64,000 bases of DNA, from assembly GCA_026225945.1 (NCBI GenBank), contig JAMJFZ010001797.1:2210001-2274000 (forward strand), in the 5' to 3' direction. Under the pieces are notes generated by a model. It made no database searches. It was given only the letters and a program-made list of their open reading frames with translations, and was not told the DNA's origin. Every line of letters begins with the position of its first letter. Positions within the stretch are counted from its first letter, which is position 1. This DNA comes from Cricetomys ansorgei (lineage: Eukaryota > Chordata > Mammalia > Rodentia > Nesomyidae). Made by a program: the position numbers and the translations under genes. Positions 21,691 through 32,664 of this stretch are shown here, piece after piece.

Positions 21691-22284
21691 GAAAGTAAAC
21701 AAGGAAAAAAAACTTCAAGACATTTCCAAAACGTTTAAAGGATAAATTATCAAGTGGGAGTTTAATCTCAGAGATTAAAGATGCCACATAAACTATCAAC
21801 TTTTTTTTTCTCCCAGATATTTAGACTGCTTACTGCTAACACATGAACACTGTGATTTCTTAGGCTAAGACTAAGTTAGATTTCAGGCGTTTAGATTTAG
21901 TAGTCAGTCCGCAGCTTGCTAAAGTGTGGAAAGTGTTGATGTAATTCCCTGGTGTTTTTGCAGTTGTCCCAAAGCTCCGGAGCAGGCATGCTGTACAGGC
22001 CAATTAATTTCTAAATTTCTTAATGCATGTCAGCACTGTAGTCTGGTAGTGTGGAGAAATGATTTCCCTGTCTGATGATAAAACTACCTTGGACGTTCAC
22101 CCTAACCCCAAAGAGAATGGGGAACAGGACAGGACGACAAGTTGAAGGAGAAGCAAGGGGGTTACCAAAACACAGTACAGTCCTGCTTTTAAAGGGGGCT
22201 TAGGTTCTCATGGGGGAGTAAAGGAGACGTGGAAGCAAAGGAGGTTTCGTGGGCCTGCTGCTGACTGCACCTGCCAACATTAGT

Positions 22285-22492
22285 TCCTGTATATGAGTGT
22301 GTGCCTGAATATACATCTGTGAACCATATGCATGCAATGTCTGTGGAGGCCAGAAGAGGGTGTTAGAATCCCCCAAGAAACGGAATTACAGAGGTTTGTG
22401 AGCCACCATGTGGGTGCTGGGAACCGAATCCGAGTCCTCTGCCAGAGCCGCGAGTGCTCTTATTTGCTGAGCCGTCTCTCCAGCCCAGCAGT
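22285..22492 (-). repeat. B2/B3-type SINE, reverse
   Basis: CTGTGGAGGCCAGAAGAGGG, GTGGGTGCTGGGAACCGAAT and GCTGAGCCGTCTCTCCAGCC, the reverse B2/B3 body. The flanking stretches 21691-22284 and 22493-23929 show nothing recognisable. Confidence 0.93.
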
Positions 22493-23977
22493 GACACAAA
22501 CAGAGCCCAGGATCCCAGGGTTTGGCTGGGGATTGGATGAGTAGCTAGGCATTTTCCTAAATCACACTTCTACTCCCCAAACAATAAATTCAGATGCCAC
22601 TAGCCTCTGCACGCTTCCCTAGCTGGAGTGCTTTGCATTGCTGAGGAAAGCTTCACCATTCTATTGGCTGATGAGACAGAGAGCAGGGGACACGTGGTCA
22701 GGAGATCCGGCCCTTAGAAGTTAAAGTCTTGAGCTCTTCTCACACCCCTTCAGTTCCAGGGAGAGAATTCGGAAAACTGCTCGTACTCTATAAGGATAGG
22801 AACCAAGGTCTGAGGGTGCTTCCCTCCATCTGATATAAGTGGTGGGATGGGTGTAAATCAGGCCTATTTACCAACATCACATACTGTGAGTGGGCTTAGG
22901 GAAACCCAGGAGGAACTCCAGTTGTCTCCTTAATAAACTACCTGTCTTGAACTGAGCTGGGGCCTGCTCTGTCCTGCTGAGCTTCCTGCCACACTCAGCT
23001 ACCACCACTGCTCAACACTGCATATATTCCAGGCCTTCCTTTGACCTTGGTTCTCAGGACCTAGCACTTACCGTCCTTCCTTACAGTCACTGCCACCTTC
23101 TATCTCAAGGACACCCCCTACTCCTCCGGCTGGACACCCTCGGAAGCCTGAGACACATTTGAGTCTTTGCGCAGTTGGAGTAGGTTGGTAAAGATGGGCG
23201 TAAGTTACTGATGCTTGGATGATGTCAGCACACGAACGATAATTTCTGCACACAGTGGACACTACAGATCCATGTGGGTTTTACCGAACGCTACCAACTC
23301 AATACATTGTGCAACCATTTTATTCAGAGATAATTCACCTATCATAAAATTCACCACTTCAATCCAGAGGCTTATACTAACTAGCTAAGGTGTCCAGCGC
23401 CACTGAAAAACTGCAGTGTGCTTACACCTCCCCCAAAGGAAGCGTCTTCGTTAGCAAGCACTCCCAAGTCTGAGCCCCCACCCCCAGCAACCTCTGATCC
23501 GCCTCGACCCCTAGAGAGTTTCAGTTAAAGGCCTGCTAGACAGCACACTCACTGTGCTCACGTTAGACCAGTCTCTCTGTGTGATTAAGTATAAAACCCA
23601 AGCAGCTTTCGTTCTGCGTAACAGAACTGCCAGCTCCATGACCTTGGTCGCGCAGGTTGTTTAAGTTGGCTTAGCTTCCTCATAGGATGAAGAAGTTGAG
23701 GCGTGTGGAAGCATTTCCAAGTTTTTTTTCTTTTTAAAGCAAGCCAACAAAACCACCCAGCCCCCAGCCCTCTAGCTACGATTCAACAGTCCACCCTGGG
23801 GAACCCGTCCTGCGGAGCTCCAGCCCTGGCCCTGGAGAAGACGCTTCCTCTCTCGCCTCTCTTTGGAGCTTGTCTATTTCTGGGTTGGCAAAGCAGAAGC
23901 TCCGGGTGCCCGCAGGAAGCCTCGCCCAGCTTGGGTCCCCACCCTCCGGCGCGCCCCTAGAGAGGGCCCGCCCCCGA

Positions 23978-23988
23978 GGGGCGGGGCC
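23978..23988 (+). promoter_or_regulatory. GC box (Sp1-type)
   Basis: GGGGCGGGGCC, a consensus Sp1/KLF site in the CpG island. Confidence 0.7.
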
Positions 23989-24002
23989 AGACACTCCTGC
24001 AG

Positions 24003-24007
24003 CCAAT
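24003..24007 (+). promoter_or_regulatory. CCAAT box (NF-Y-type)
   Basis: AGCCAATGAG, about 60-90 bp upstream of the inferred start of exon 1, a normal NF-Y position. Confidence 0.65.
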
Positions 24008-24030
24008 GAGCCTGCAGCTGGGCCGGCGCC

Positions 24031-24041
24031 GGGGGCGGGGC
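24031..24041 (+). promoter_or_regulatory. GC box (Sp1-type)
   Basis: GGGGGCGGGGC between the CCAAT box and the inferred transcription start. Confidence 0.7.
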
Positions 24042-24059
24042 TGCACTTGACAGTGGCGG

Positions 24060-24206
24060 TCGCCGGGCAGCCGAGCGGGTGCGGCGGCGGAGCGCGGCGC
24101 AGACAGCGCGGGGGGCGCAATTCGGTGGCCCCGGGAGGAGCAGCTGGCGGCGGCGGTGCGATGCTGCGGGCGGCCCCGGGCTCTGGCATCGCGGCCTCTT
24201 CCTAAG
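24060..24206 (+). other. Candidate 5' untranslated exon 1
   Basis: Inferred first exon of a plus-strand gene. The right end is set by a splice donor at 24207 (CCTAAG/GTACCA, acceptable but not ideal). The left end is an estimate placed downstream of the CCAAT and GC boxes; transcription start sites cannot be fixed from sequence. The exon lies wholly in the CpG island. Its only clear ATG, at 24161, opens a 14-codon frame that stops one base before the donor, so the exon is probably untranslated with respect to the main protein. The frame joining to exon 2 is open here but has no ATG. The following intron to the candidate exon 2 would be 21,309 bp. I do not recognise the gene. Confidence 0.5.
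24161..24205 (+). CDS. Upstream ORF, 14 codons
   Basis: ATG at 24161 with G at -3 (GCGATGC) encodes MLRAAPGSGIAASS and stops at TAA 24203-24205, just before the donor G at 24206. If exon 1 is transcribed as proposed, scanning ribosomes would meet this ATG before the main start in exon 2, so it could lower translation of the main protein. Whether it is translated is unknown. It could also be chance, since GC-rich leaders often contain short ATG frames. Confidence 0.35.
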   Translation: MLRAAPGSGIAASS

Positions 24207-24600
24207 GTACCACCTCCGCTCACCGCCGCCCTCGCCCCGGGAGACCCGCGCGCCTGGGCAGCCGCTTTGTGGAGCCGGTGGGTGGGGCTGGGCGGGGCCG
24301 CGCCGTCGGGTCGCCTCTCCCCGAGGGAGAGGTGGGGGAGGAGGGCCGTCTCGCCGGCAGCTGGCGGCATCCCTGCGCTGCGTGCTCCTTCTGCCTCGCG
24401 GTGTTTCCAAGGAGGGCTGGTTCCGGGACAAAGTTGGGAGCGGAGAGTTTGATGGATCCCGGGTCCCGGAGGGCCTGGAGGACCCGTGGCGCCCCGCCCT
24501 GCACACCTACGCGGTGCGCCGACCTGGAGCGTGGCGGACCCGTGCGCTTTCCCACGCGAGCAGCCCCGCTCGCTTGGAACGCTGCGAGAGGAAATTGCTC

Positions 24601-25116
24601 CGTGGGACTCTCCCGGGGGAAGGAGGCTTTCTGCAGCCGTGTCTGCAGCTCAACCTGGTGGCTTTTGCTCGGCCACGGTGGTGTCCGAGTTTAACCGGTG
24701 GCCTGTAGAATAGTCTCCATCAAGATCTATGTTGTAAAGGCTTCCCATTTTAAGCCTGTTTTACTTTCTAACTGAAGATCCCAGATCTATTGCGCGCGAC
24801 AGGGCAGCTGTGTTGAGTTTAGTATCTTATTGCTCATTGGTTCAGAGGGGCCTGTCTTTAAGGTTGGGACAGGTGCTGTGAAGTGGTGTGGGGGTGGGGG
24901 AGGGGGAATAGGGGCAGGGGGTGTTGCTAGGATGAAGTTTTGATCCACTTCTCAGGGTGAGAAAGGGAAACCAAAAAATACAGAATACGTGTGTCCATTT
25001 GAACTTAGCCAAAAGTTCCAACTATCAAAGTAAGACGGATTGGATGAGCATTATTTACAAGACTTTGTGTAACGTAGAGTAATTATTACATTTAGAACCG
25101 ACTAAATCCGTGCTAG
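24601..25116. other. Intron-like stretch
   Basis: GC content falls after the CpG island; a G-rich patch lies at about 24888-24925. Nothing else recognised. Confidence 0.4.
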
Positions 25117-25325
25117 TTAAGAGAAGGCCCAGTGGTTAAGAGCACTGGCTGCTCTTGCAGAGAACCTGGGTTTGATTCCCAGCACACAGATGGCAGCTCG
25201 TAACTGCCTGTAACTCCAGTTCTAAGGGATGCGACGCCCTCTTCTGATCTCCGTGAGTACTGCATGCACATGGTGCATACACGTGTAGGCAAAAATCCAT
25301 ACATATAAAATAAAAATGGTTCTTT
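25117..25325 (+). repeat. B2-type SINE
   Basis: GGTTAAGAGCACTGGCTGCT, CTTGCAGAGAACCTGGGTTT, CTGTAACTCCAGTTCTAAGG and CGACGCCCTCTTCTGATCTC, ending in an A-rich tail. The very 5' head is eroded. Confidence 0.92.
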
Positions 25326-25735
25326 TAAAAATTACTTTAAAAAAAAAACTGACTTAGGCAAGACTTTAGGAACAGGTCTATGATAGCATGACTGTCTTAC
25401 AGGAGTAACATTTAGCTACTGCTTGGTCTTACAATTAGCAGGTTTTAACATACACGTTTAATTCTATCTGATTCTAATGCTTTCTTGATCACACATAGAT
25501 TTACACGTTTACACTCTTTCTATTGTGACACCTCCGTACCGTAAGACGACTTTACAATCTCCTTAGCCAGGGACACCTTGTTCAGGTCCTTTAATTTACG
25601 TCTAAACTCCAACACATTGTGTCTTCCAAAAACTCATTTAAGGAAATTTCCTTAGTCGTGTGCAACACTGACGCCATGAGAGGCGCTCACTAGGTGTTGT
25701 CTGTTGTGTTCGCTATTATTACCTTTCCTGAGCCG

Positions 25736-25830
25736 TTCGTCTTCCTACGCAGCTCAGGCTGCCCTTGAACTCCCTGTGGTCCTCCTGCCGTCTGCTCCCA
25801 AGCACCACGGCTCTGTGATGTCTTCCCGTT
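25736..25830 (-). repeat. Old B1 fragment, reverse
   Basis: CTCAGGCTGCCCTTGAACTC and GTGGTCCTCCTGCCGTCTGC fit the middle of a reverse B1 with heavy divergence. 25326-25735 holds nothing recognisable. Confidence 0.5.
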
Positions 25831-26319
25831 TTTGAGAGTGAGTTGCCCTGTTGTAACACAGTAGGGAACTGAAATGTGTGTCATGTGCTGGCCTGTCATA
25901 TCAGACTCCTTTGTAGAATATTTTTTTATCTCTGGGCCGCTGTGTGCCCTGCGTGTGGAAGAGCAACCCCAGGTCTCCCCGCTGATCCATCCCGAAGTCT
26001 GATTTGGGGTGTCTGGATGTGTGGAGGCCTTGTCTTTTCAAGCGCTGCCCTCCCCCTTGCCTCCTGCTTAAGGAGCCCTCTCTGCCCTCTCTGTCATCTG
26101 AGGCTATTTTAGTTCTGCATACAGGAGCACACCTTGCTGATTGGCAGCAAGGCATCCCCTGCAGTGCTCACAGTGACTCACGCCCTCCTGTCCCAACTGT
26201 CGGAGAATCCCTGGCAGAGGCGGCCCACTTAACTGCAAGGACTGAAGTGAAATCGGTGGAGAAAATAACATTAACCCAAGGAATCCCCGAACTGCCTAGC
26301 ACTGACCGAAGGGGGTGAA
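25831..26319. other. Stretch without recognised feature
   Basis: Unique-looking sequence between an old B1 fragment and the minisatellite; open frames overlapping it are extended by the array and are not trusted. Confidence 0.4.
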
Positions 26320-26915
26320 TGTGATGTGGGGGTGGGGGCGCTTCTGCACTGTGGGAATGGGGGGGGGCAGGCCTTCTGCACCTGGGAATGTGGGGGGAAG
26401 GGGACAGGCCTTCTGCACCTGGGGATGTGGGGGGAAGGGAACAGGCCTTCTGCACCTGGGGATGTGGGAGGAAGGGGACAGGACTTCTGTGCCTGGGAAT
26501 GAGGGGACAGGCCTTCTGCACCTGGGGATGTGGGAGAAAGGGGACAGGACTTCTGTGCCTGGGAATGGGGGGACAGGCCTTCTGCACCTGGGGATGTGGG
26601 AGGAAGGGGATAGGACTTCTGTGCCTGGGAATGGGGGGACAGGCCTTCTGCACCTGGAGATGTGGGGGGACAGGCCTTCTGCACCTGGGGGGTGGGGGGA
26701 TGTGGGGGGACAGGCCTTCTGCACCTGGGGATGTGGGGGGACAGGCCTTCTGCACCTGGGGATGTGGGGGGACAGGCCTTCTGCACCTGGGGATGTGGGG
26801 GGACAGGCCATCTGCACCTGGGGATGTGGGGGGAAGGGGCAGGCCATCTGCACCTGGGGATGTGGGGGGACAGGCCCTCTGCACCTGGGGATGTGGGGGG
26901 AAGGGGCAGGCCCTC
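26320..26915. repeat. G-rich minisatellite, 31-bp and longer units
   Basis: Core unit CAGGCCTTCTGCACCTGGGG plus ATGTGGGGGGA (31 bp), with longer variants carrying AGGGGACAGG and a diverged type with ACTTCTGTGCCTGGGAATG. About 17-18 units. The left part alternates two unit types in pairs; the right part is homogeneous 31-bp units, so two expansion phases are likely. The strand asymmetry is extreme (G on plus, C on minus). Confidence 0.95.
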
Positions 26916-27204
26916 TGAGTCATAGGAAGCACCTCATCACTCTGCGACCTCTTGTCAACACTGCCGAAATATGGCTGCCCTGTGGGCACCCCTTTACCTG
27001 TTGCTGTCTTGGTGATAAGCGTGGTAGCACACTATTTCTGAGGTGATATTTGCTTTTACATGAAGACACTTGCCATTTGGCTGGGCGGCATTAAAAGTGA
27101 TGTCACAGTCGCGACCCAATAAGTTCTGAAGCCGGGCCTAAGAAAATGAAGTCTGCTATATTCAATGTTAAATGTACGGCCAGTGCTATGGAATTCCTCT
27201 TCCC

Positions 27205-27208
<4 letters not shown>

Positions 27209-27250
<42 letters not shown>

Positions 27251-27282
27251 GTTGTTGTTGTGGTGGTGGTGGTGGTGGTTTT
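27209..27282. repeat. Compound microsatellite (GT)n(TTG)n(TGG)n
   Basis: (GT)n at 27209-27246, then (TTG)n, then (TGG)n to 27280. Three adjacent period types in one tract. 26916-27208 and 27283-27543 show nothing further. Confidence 0.95.
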
Positions 27283-27543
27283 CAACTCTGTTTGGTTCAG
27301 AATGATTTTACAGCACTAAAATTAAGAACAAACAGGTGCCCTTTTGAGCTGCGGCCATACCACCTGGAAACACAGCCTACTCCTGGCCCTCGACTGCAAT
27401 CACCCTAAGTGCTTAGAGCCTCGAAGTCCGTGTGTATACTTCGGGGTGTGCAATGGCTCTGCCCCACCCTCTCTGGCAGCATGAGCTTTGCCTAATGCAG
27501 TCCCAGTATTTCCCATCTCTTGCTTCTACACTGCAGCACCAAA

Positions 27544-27556
27544 CAGCAGGGGGCGC
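27544..27556 (+). promoter_or_regulatory. CTCF-like motif
   Basis: CAGCAGGGGGCGC matches the core CTCF binding consensus. It is not inside any SINE I can recognise. Confidence 0.45.
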
Positions 27557-27976
27557 AAAACCCGAAGTCTGGTCATTTCCGCGCTCTTGCCCCAGGATGG
27601 AAGATGTACCAAAAACATGTTCGGCCTAAGTGTCTCTGGACTTCTTTAAATGACGAGTGACCTGTGAAACTATGTGGAATTAGTTTCAAGTTTCCTAAAA
27701 GTATCACGTGCAAAGATGTCATGAGCTTAGAGCCGCCCCAGACCGACAGTCTTCTACCTTGCCGTTCACTCTGTTCCCGAAACTCCTCAGGAAACAGCAT
27801 CCGTCTTGCTTTCGATAGTATTTGACCCACTCTGTGATGTCATCAGCTGGGAGACCGACATTATTTTTATGCCATATGAGAAAAAGAAAATCTCCAGCTT
27901 TATGGCGTTCCCCCCCCCCGATACTCTGTGTGTAGGCCACACTGGCTGCCTATGGGGCGTCCTTCCACGGGGTCCT

Positions 27977-28725
27977 GGTTTGCTTTCCTGTCCTGTGACA
28001 GAACCCTGACCAAGAGCAACTGGGAGGACAGGCTTCATCTGCTTACAGGTTATGCTGGTTAGCTGTCAGCTCTACACCAGCTAGAGTCATCTGGAAAGAG
28101 GAGCTCTCAGTTGCGGAATCGCCTCCATAAGATTGGCCCGTGGACACGTTTGTGGGACATTTTCTCGATTACTGATTGATGCGGGAGGACCAGCTCATTG
28201 TCCATGGTGCCACCCCCAGGCAGGTCCTGGGTAGTGGAGGACAGCGGCCATGGAGAGCAGGCCAATGAGCAGTGTTCTTCTGCAGTTCTGTTTCCATTCG
28301 TGCCTCCAGGTCCGGCCTGGAGCTTCTGACTTCCCTAACGATGGACTGAACCAAGCCCTATTCTCCCCAAGTTTCTTTTGGTCGTGATGTTTATCTTAGA
28401 GATAGAAACCAAACACGGACACGGTAATGATTCCGTACTGGGGAAAGCCTCGGTACGAATCCGGAGGCAGGAACTGGAGCAGGGACCACACAGGACTGCT
28501 GCTCACTGGCTTGCTGCCTCTGGCTCCTGCTCAGCCAGCTTTCTCACAAAACCCATTACCCCCTGCCCAGGATTGGTATTCCCCACAGTGGGCGGGTCCT
28601 CCCGTACCAATTAGTAACCAAGAAAATGCCCCCCAAGACATGCCCCCAGGCACGTCTGATAGAGGCTGTTCCTCAAGTGTGGTTCAGTTCCCTCTTCTCA
28701 GCTTTTCTTGGCAAGTTATGGACAG
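27977..28725. repeat. LTR-like repeat split by an inverted copy of a related repeat
   Basis: 27977-28050 reads in reverse orientation (GTGACAGAACCCTGACCAAG to GCTTACAG). 28051-28421 reads forward (TATGCTGGTTAGCTGTCAGC to AACGATGGACTGAACCAAGC and on to GATAGAAACC). 28422-28725 resumes the reverse element (GGAGGCAGGAACTGGAGCAG, GCTCACTGGCTTGCTGCCTC). The forward element therefore appears nested in the reverse one. Family probably MaLR-like; not certain. Confidence 0.65.
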
Positions 28726-30029
28726 ACAATATATATGCATGGGCCCAGTAACAGACTGGAACATGGCTTCATCGGTGACTTGCTTCAGTCTGCTGAAGCA
28801 TTTATATCTTGCTTTGCAAAGCATTATAGAAATGCCAGTCAAAGAGAAACATTTCCTTTATAACCTGCTGTTTATGCCCACTGCTGTCTTTCATTCCTTG
28901 GTGCATATATAGTTACACCTTGAAACACCAGCTCATACGTGATCGAGATCATATGTTGCTGCATTAACTTTCCCTGGGGAAATGTGAACAAACGTCTGCT
29001 CACCCTAGAGAGGGCACCAGTGACAAACCAGAGAAATGATTCTATCCAAACCTAGTTTGCGTGAACCAGTGAGTTTAATTGGAGTTTATCTTGCAGGAGT
29101 GGTGTGACTTCCAGGTGCCTGCTTCGCTGAAGAAGACTATCCACCGGCAGCAACTACATACTTACATATCCTGGGAGGGGTAGGTCTCCCACAGCCCCCC
29201 TCTCCCCAGGGAACGTTAGGGGGCTCAGTTTAGTTCCGGTCTCCCATGAGTAATTACAGTGGCTCTCATTTCTAGATAGCAGGGCTATGTTCTGCCCGAA
29301 GGGTAGAATCCCATGACTTGCAGTTCAATAGAAGTGAAAGCCCGGCCATGTCTGTGTCACCAGTATTGTCAAGCTGTGGTCGATGTTACTAGATCTTCGG
29401 TCTTACAGACACTGTTTTCAGGGCTGTTTAAATGTGGATAACACATCCATGGCTTATGCTGATCTGCTTCTTGGACTGTCGGCTCTGGGAAGTCCCAGAC
29501 TATCTGTGTCCTGTCCTGTGCTCGACGGCAGCCAGTCGGGACAGTGACACACAGTCAATCAGGGTATAGAATGAGTGAGTTTGAACACCCTCCCCAGAAG
29601 GCATGGAAACACTTCAAGTTGTCTTCCAGTTCTGACGTCTATAAAATGCCAGCACGGGTCAGCAATAAATCCTGTATCCGATCTACAGGTTCCTTGTTCA
29701 AAACGTTTGATGGCATTACAAAACTAGGTCGTGGTAGAGTGAATTCCAGTACTTTTATTATTTCCCATGGAAGGAATGTGTGTTTCATGTATGGGCCCTG
29801 TTATATGATCTAAACTCACCGCTGACTTGAACTCTATGCTTAGTTCAGCTTCGTGTGTTTTCTTCTTGTGCAGTCAACATACTGTGTAACAAGCAGAGAA
29901 ATGTCTCTCTGCTCTGGTTGGGCCACTGAGCAGGAATTGGTGCTGTGGCCTTCCCCAGATGTTCAGCGCTGAACATGTGCCCACCCTGTGTTTTCATACC
30001 AGAAAGGGCACATAGTTTGGCATGCTGCA
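28726..30029. other. Intron-like stretch without recognised feature
   Basis: Unique-looking sequence. A short candidate exon near 29096-29113 is too small to support. Confidence 0.4.
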
Positions 30030-30105
30030 GAGGAAAACGAAGAATGGAAAGACATAGAGAAGGAAGGTAGAGAGGGAGAGAGGGAAAGGGAAGAGGAGGA
30101 AGGCC
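30030..30105. repeat. Polypurine tract
   Basis: About 75 bp of almost pure A/G (GAGAAGGAAGGTAGAGAGGG and similar). Low complexity. Confidence 0.85.
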
Positions 30106-30768
30106 AGCCCTGCTGCACAGCGCACCCTCATCTGCCGGTGGCTCCCCCTCCTCGATGCCGCCTGCCTAAGCAGAATGCACTTCTAGATCAAGCACAGGAA
30201 GATGAACAGTGGTGTCAACAGAAAGCCTGGTGGTTGAGCCAGCTCGGCCATGGCTCAGAAGCAGTCCCAGGGACCTGCGATAAATGCACATGGCCCAGAG
30301 CACCCCAGTCTACATCCATCACAGCTGGGCCTGCGAAGATGTACCTGCTTCCGTCCAGTGACAGTGCAGCCCGGACACATGCTCACCGTGGGTTCCTAAG
30401 ACACAGCCAGGCTGCCCACTGAGAGGAGAGTAACTGACGGGGGGAAGATCGCCAGAGTGTCCGCAGATACAGGCGGCACAATTGAGTTGCAGTACTGGAT
30501 GGTAGACCAGGGCTGGGTCTTTTATCTAGTACGAAATAATTCTAATCGAATCTTTTTAGTTATATGCTGATAAAACTCAAAATGTAATTGCTTTTCTTAA
30601 ATATTGTCAGTAGGAGGCAAAGTAATAAAAATTACAAAAAAAAAGTTTAAAACTTGCTTACTGACTGTAGAGAATGGGATAACAGAAAACTAAGTCCACA
30701 GTTTGGGGGATGTTCTGATACCTCAGATTCATTTTAGTCTGGTGTAATAAGAAACACAGAGGCTGAGG

Positions 30769-30900
30769 GGGATGGTGGCACATGTCGTTAATCCCAGCAC
30801 TCGGGGAGCAGAGGCAGGCAGATCTCTGTGAGTTCGAGCCCAGGGTGAGTTCCAGGACAACCAAAAACCAAAACAAAACAACCAAGAAAGAAACAGAAAT
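30769..30900 (+). repeat. B1 SINE with internal deletion
   Basis: GATGGTGGCACATGTCGTTA, ATCCCAGCACTCGGGGAGCA, GATCTCTGTGAGTTCGAGCC, then directly AGGGTGAGTTCCAGGACAAC: the CAGCCTGGTCTACAG segment is missing. Flanks resembling AAGAAACA lie on both sides. Confidence 0.88.
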
Positions 30901-31635
30901 GATTGTCATTAAGCAACATGATTTTATTGCTCATATTCTCCTAGAGGGTTAGCTTGACAGCTGCCAGGGATTCTACAGGCAGAAACACCAGGACCGGAGG
31001 CAGGAGGGAGGGGAAGTGTGGGCAGGAACAGGAGAGGCAGGGCAAGAGGGTGGGAGCTGGCTAGTTTGGATCATTTCAGCAGGGCAGTCTGTAGAAGGGG
31101 CTGTCTCCAATGGCTCAGTACCTGTCCCTGGAGTTAGAGTGACCCACAGTACAAGCCCTACAGAGGGAGCTGGGGTACGCTCCAATTAGCAAGACCCTAA
31201 GATATCAGAATATCGGGCTACAGAAAATAAAATTCATAGTTAACGTGTGGGGGTTTTGTTTTAATGGTTAACGAATGAATTAGTCCCGTCGATACATAGA
31301 ATGTTCTATAAAAAGAGCAGAAACACCTACCTTGGGGTCTGATGGATGTACTCACTCAGTAAACATTAATTATATCTGAGTCATCATGCCAGATGGTCCA
31401 GCCAGCTACACTCGGTCCTTAATGGCCACTGTAGTCAGGTGTTTATCCTGAGAGAGCCAGAACGCATGCATTGTGTAATACAGATCCCCAGCAGATGGGA
31501 GAGTCGCTTTTCCTTGGGGCTGTAGTCTCCGGTAGGTTGTCTGTGCTCCAGTGCGTGTGGGTTTCCTAAGTATTTCCACTACAGCTTCTTGTCAGCCAAG
31601 AGGTCAAGTTTTACTTGACCCTGGGCTTATAGGTG

Positions 31636-31995
31636 TCTTCGCCACTGTCCTGTTGCTGTGAAGAGACACCATGGCCAAGACAACTCTTACACAAGAAAAC
31701 ATTTCACTGGGGGCTTGCTGACAGTTTCAGAAGATTAGTCCATTGTAGTCATGGTGGGGCGTAGTGGCATGCACGACACTGGAGCTGAGAGCTACATCCG
31801 ATACCAGGCTGGGGGGTGGGGGCTGGGCCTCCTGGCACGGGCTTTTGCAACCTCTAACCCCATCCCCAGTGACACACTTCCTCCAACAAGGCCACACCTC
31901 CTAATCCTTTTCATCTTTCTCGAATAGCACCACTCCCTGGTGACTAAGCATTCAGATGTATGAGCCTGTGGGGGCCTTTCTTACTCAAACCACAG
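31636..31995 (-). repeat. LTR-like dispersed rodent repeat (MaLR suspected), reverse
   Basis: GTTGCTGTGAAGAGACACCA, TTAGTCCATTGTAGTCATGG and ACACACTTCCTCCAACAAGG, CCACACCTCCTAATCC in the familiar order. 30901-31635 and 31996-32420 show no other feature. Confidence 0.8.
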
Positions 31996-32427
31996 CAGCT
32001 GGGATGTGAAATAGATATGAAAATCAAGCATTTGCTACTAACAAATTTATTTCATGGGTGTGCCCATAATTTTACCATCTATTAAAGATGACAGCAAAGT
32101 TGCCTATGAATGAGATGGGTCTGCTTGTTTGTTCCGATACAGAGAATTAGCTTCTACAGGGCACTGCACGGCCTCGGTGTTTTTCGGAACTGATCGATAT
32201 TTTGACTGATTATTAATACTGACAATGCTACTTCTCATAAATACATGGTATGAAGTGGTGGAAGTGTGTTTAGGACCATTTTAGAAATGGTTAGAAAGCC
32301 TGTTTTAATCCTAAGCCAAAATTCCTTAGCGATTTCTGTTTGTGTATGAAACTCAAGTCAGCAATGCAAGCAGCAAGTTTTAAAAATCAGTCGTTCTAAG
32401 AATGGACTAGCTGCGTGCTCGGGAGCC

Positions 32428-32664
32428 ATGGCAGGGAAATGCGAAAAGTCTTTGTTTTCCGTAATTAACCATTATATTTCTACAAGAACAAAAAGCTTTG
32501 CGTGTGCAGTGAGAACCTCACAATGGACAGCGTGCTGTAACCTCACGTCGGAGCCGAGGTGTTTCAGGCTTTGTCCCTCGGCACGTGCCGTGCAGAGCGT
32601 GTTGTACGTCCGCTACCGATGTCACAGTGAAGTCACGTGGTGTGATACGGGCGAACACCGCTAG
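32428..32664 (+). repeat. Unrecognised dispersed sequence, copy A (degraded)
   Basis: A 78-codon open frame whose middle shares order and motifs with the minus-strand frame at 40560-40991: both contain a run like TRxxxFAxAV, then S-x-PRCFR, then a cysteine-rich tail. Nucleotide identity is also visible (AAAAGTCTTTG...TCTACAAGA; CCGAGGTGTTTCAGGC). Locally CpG-rich for this part of the window. It is more likely an old repeat or pseudogene copy than a gene. Confidence 0.5.

Larger units (their letters stand above)
23930..24600. promoter_or_regulatory. CpG island promoter
   Basis: Dense CpG and GC content in an otherwise CpG-poor window, starting around GGCGCGCCCC and fading after about 24600. 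It contains two GC boxes and a CCAAT box upstream of a likely transcribed exon. No TATA box at a suitable distance, so this looks like a dispersed-start, housekeeping or developmental type promoter. The CCAAT and GC boxes precede an exon with a plus-strand splice donor, which sets the favoured direction; divergent minus-strand transcription cannot be excluded. Confidence 0.9.

Noticed and set aside
23776..24708. Long open frames of 137-210 codons on both strands at 24 kb
   Set aside because: GC-rich CpG-island DNA has few stops. The peptides are Pro/Arg/Ala-rich, in overlapping frames, and run straight over the exon 1 donor into intron.
26168..27046. Long proline- or glycine-rich open frames (up to 273 codons) on both strands
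   Set aside because: They are readings of a 31-bp minisatellite. A stop-free unit not divisible by three opens several frames at once; no domain, splice or initiation support.
29096..29113. Possible 18-bp micro-exon between CTTGCAG and GTGCCT
   Set aside because: Too short, weak donor, and no frame partner; splice-like words of this strength are frequent.
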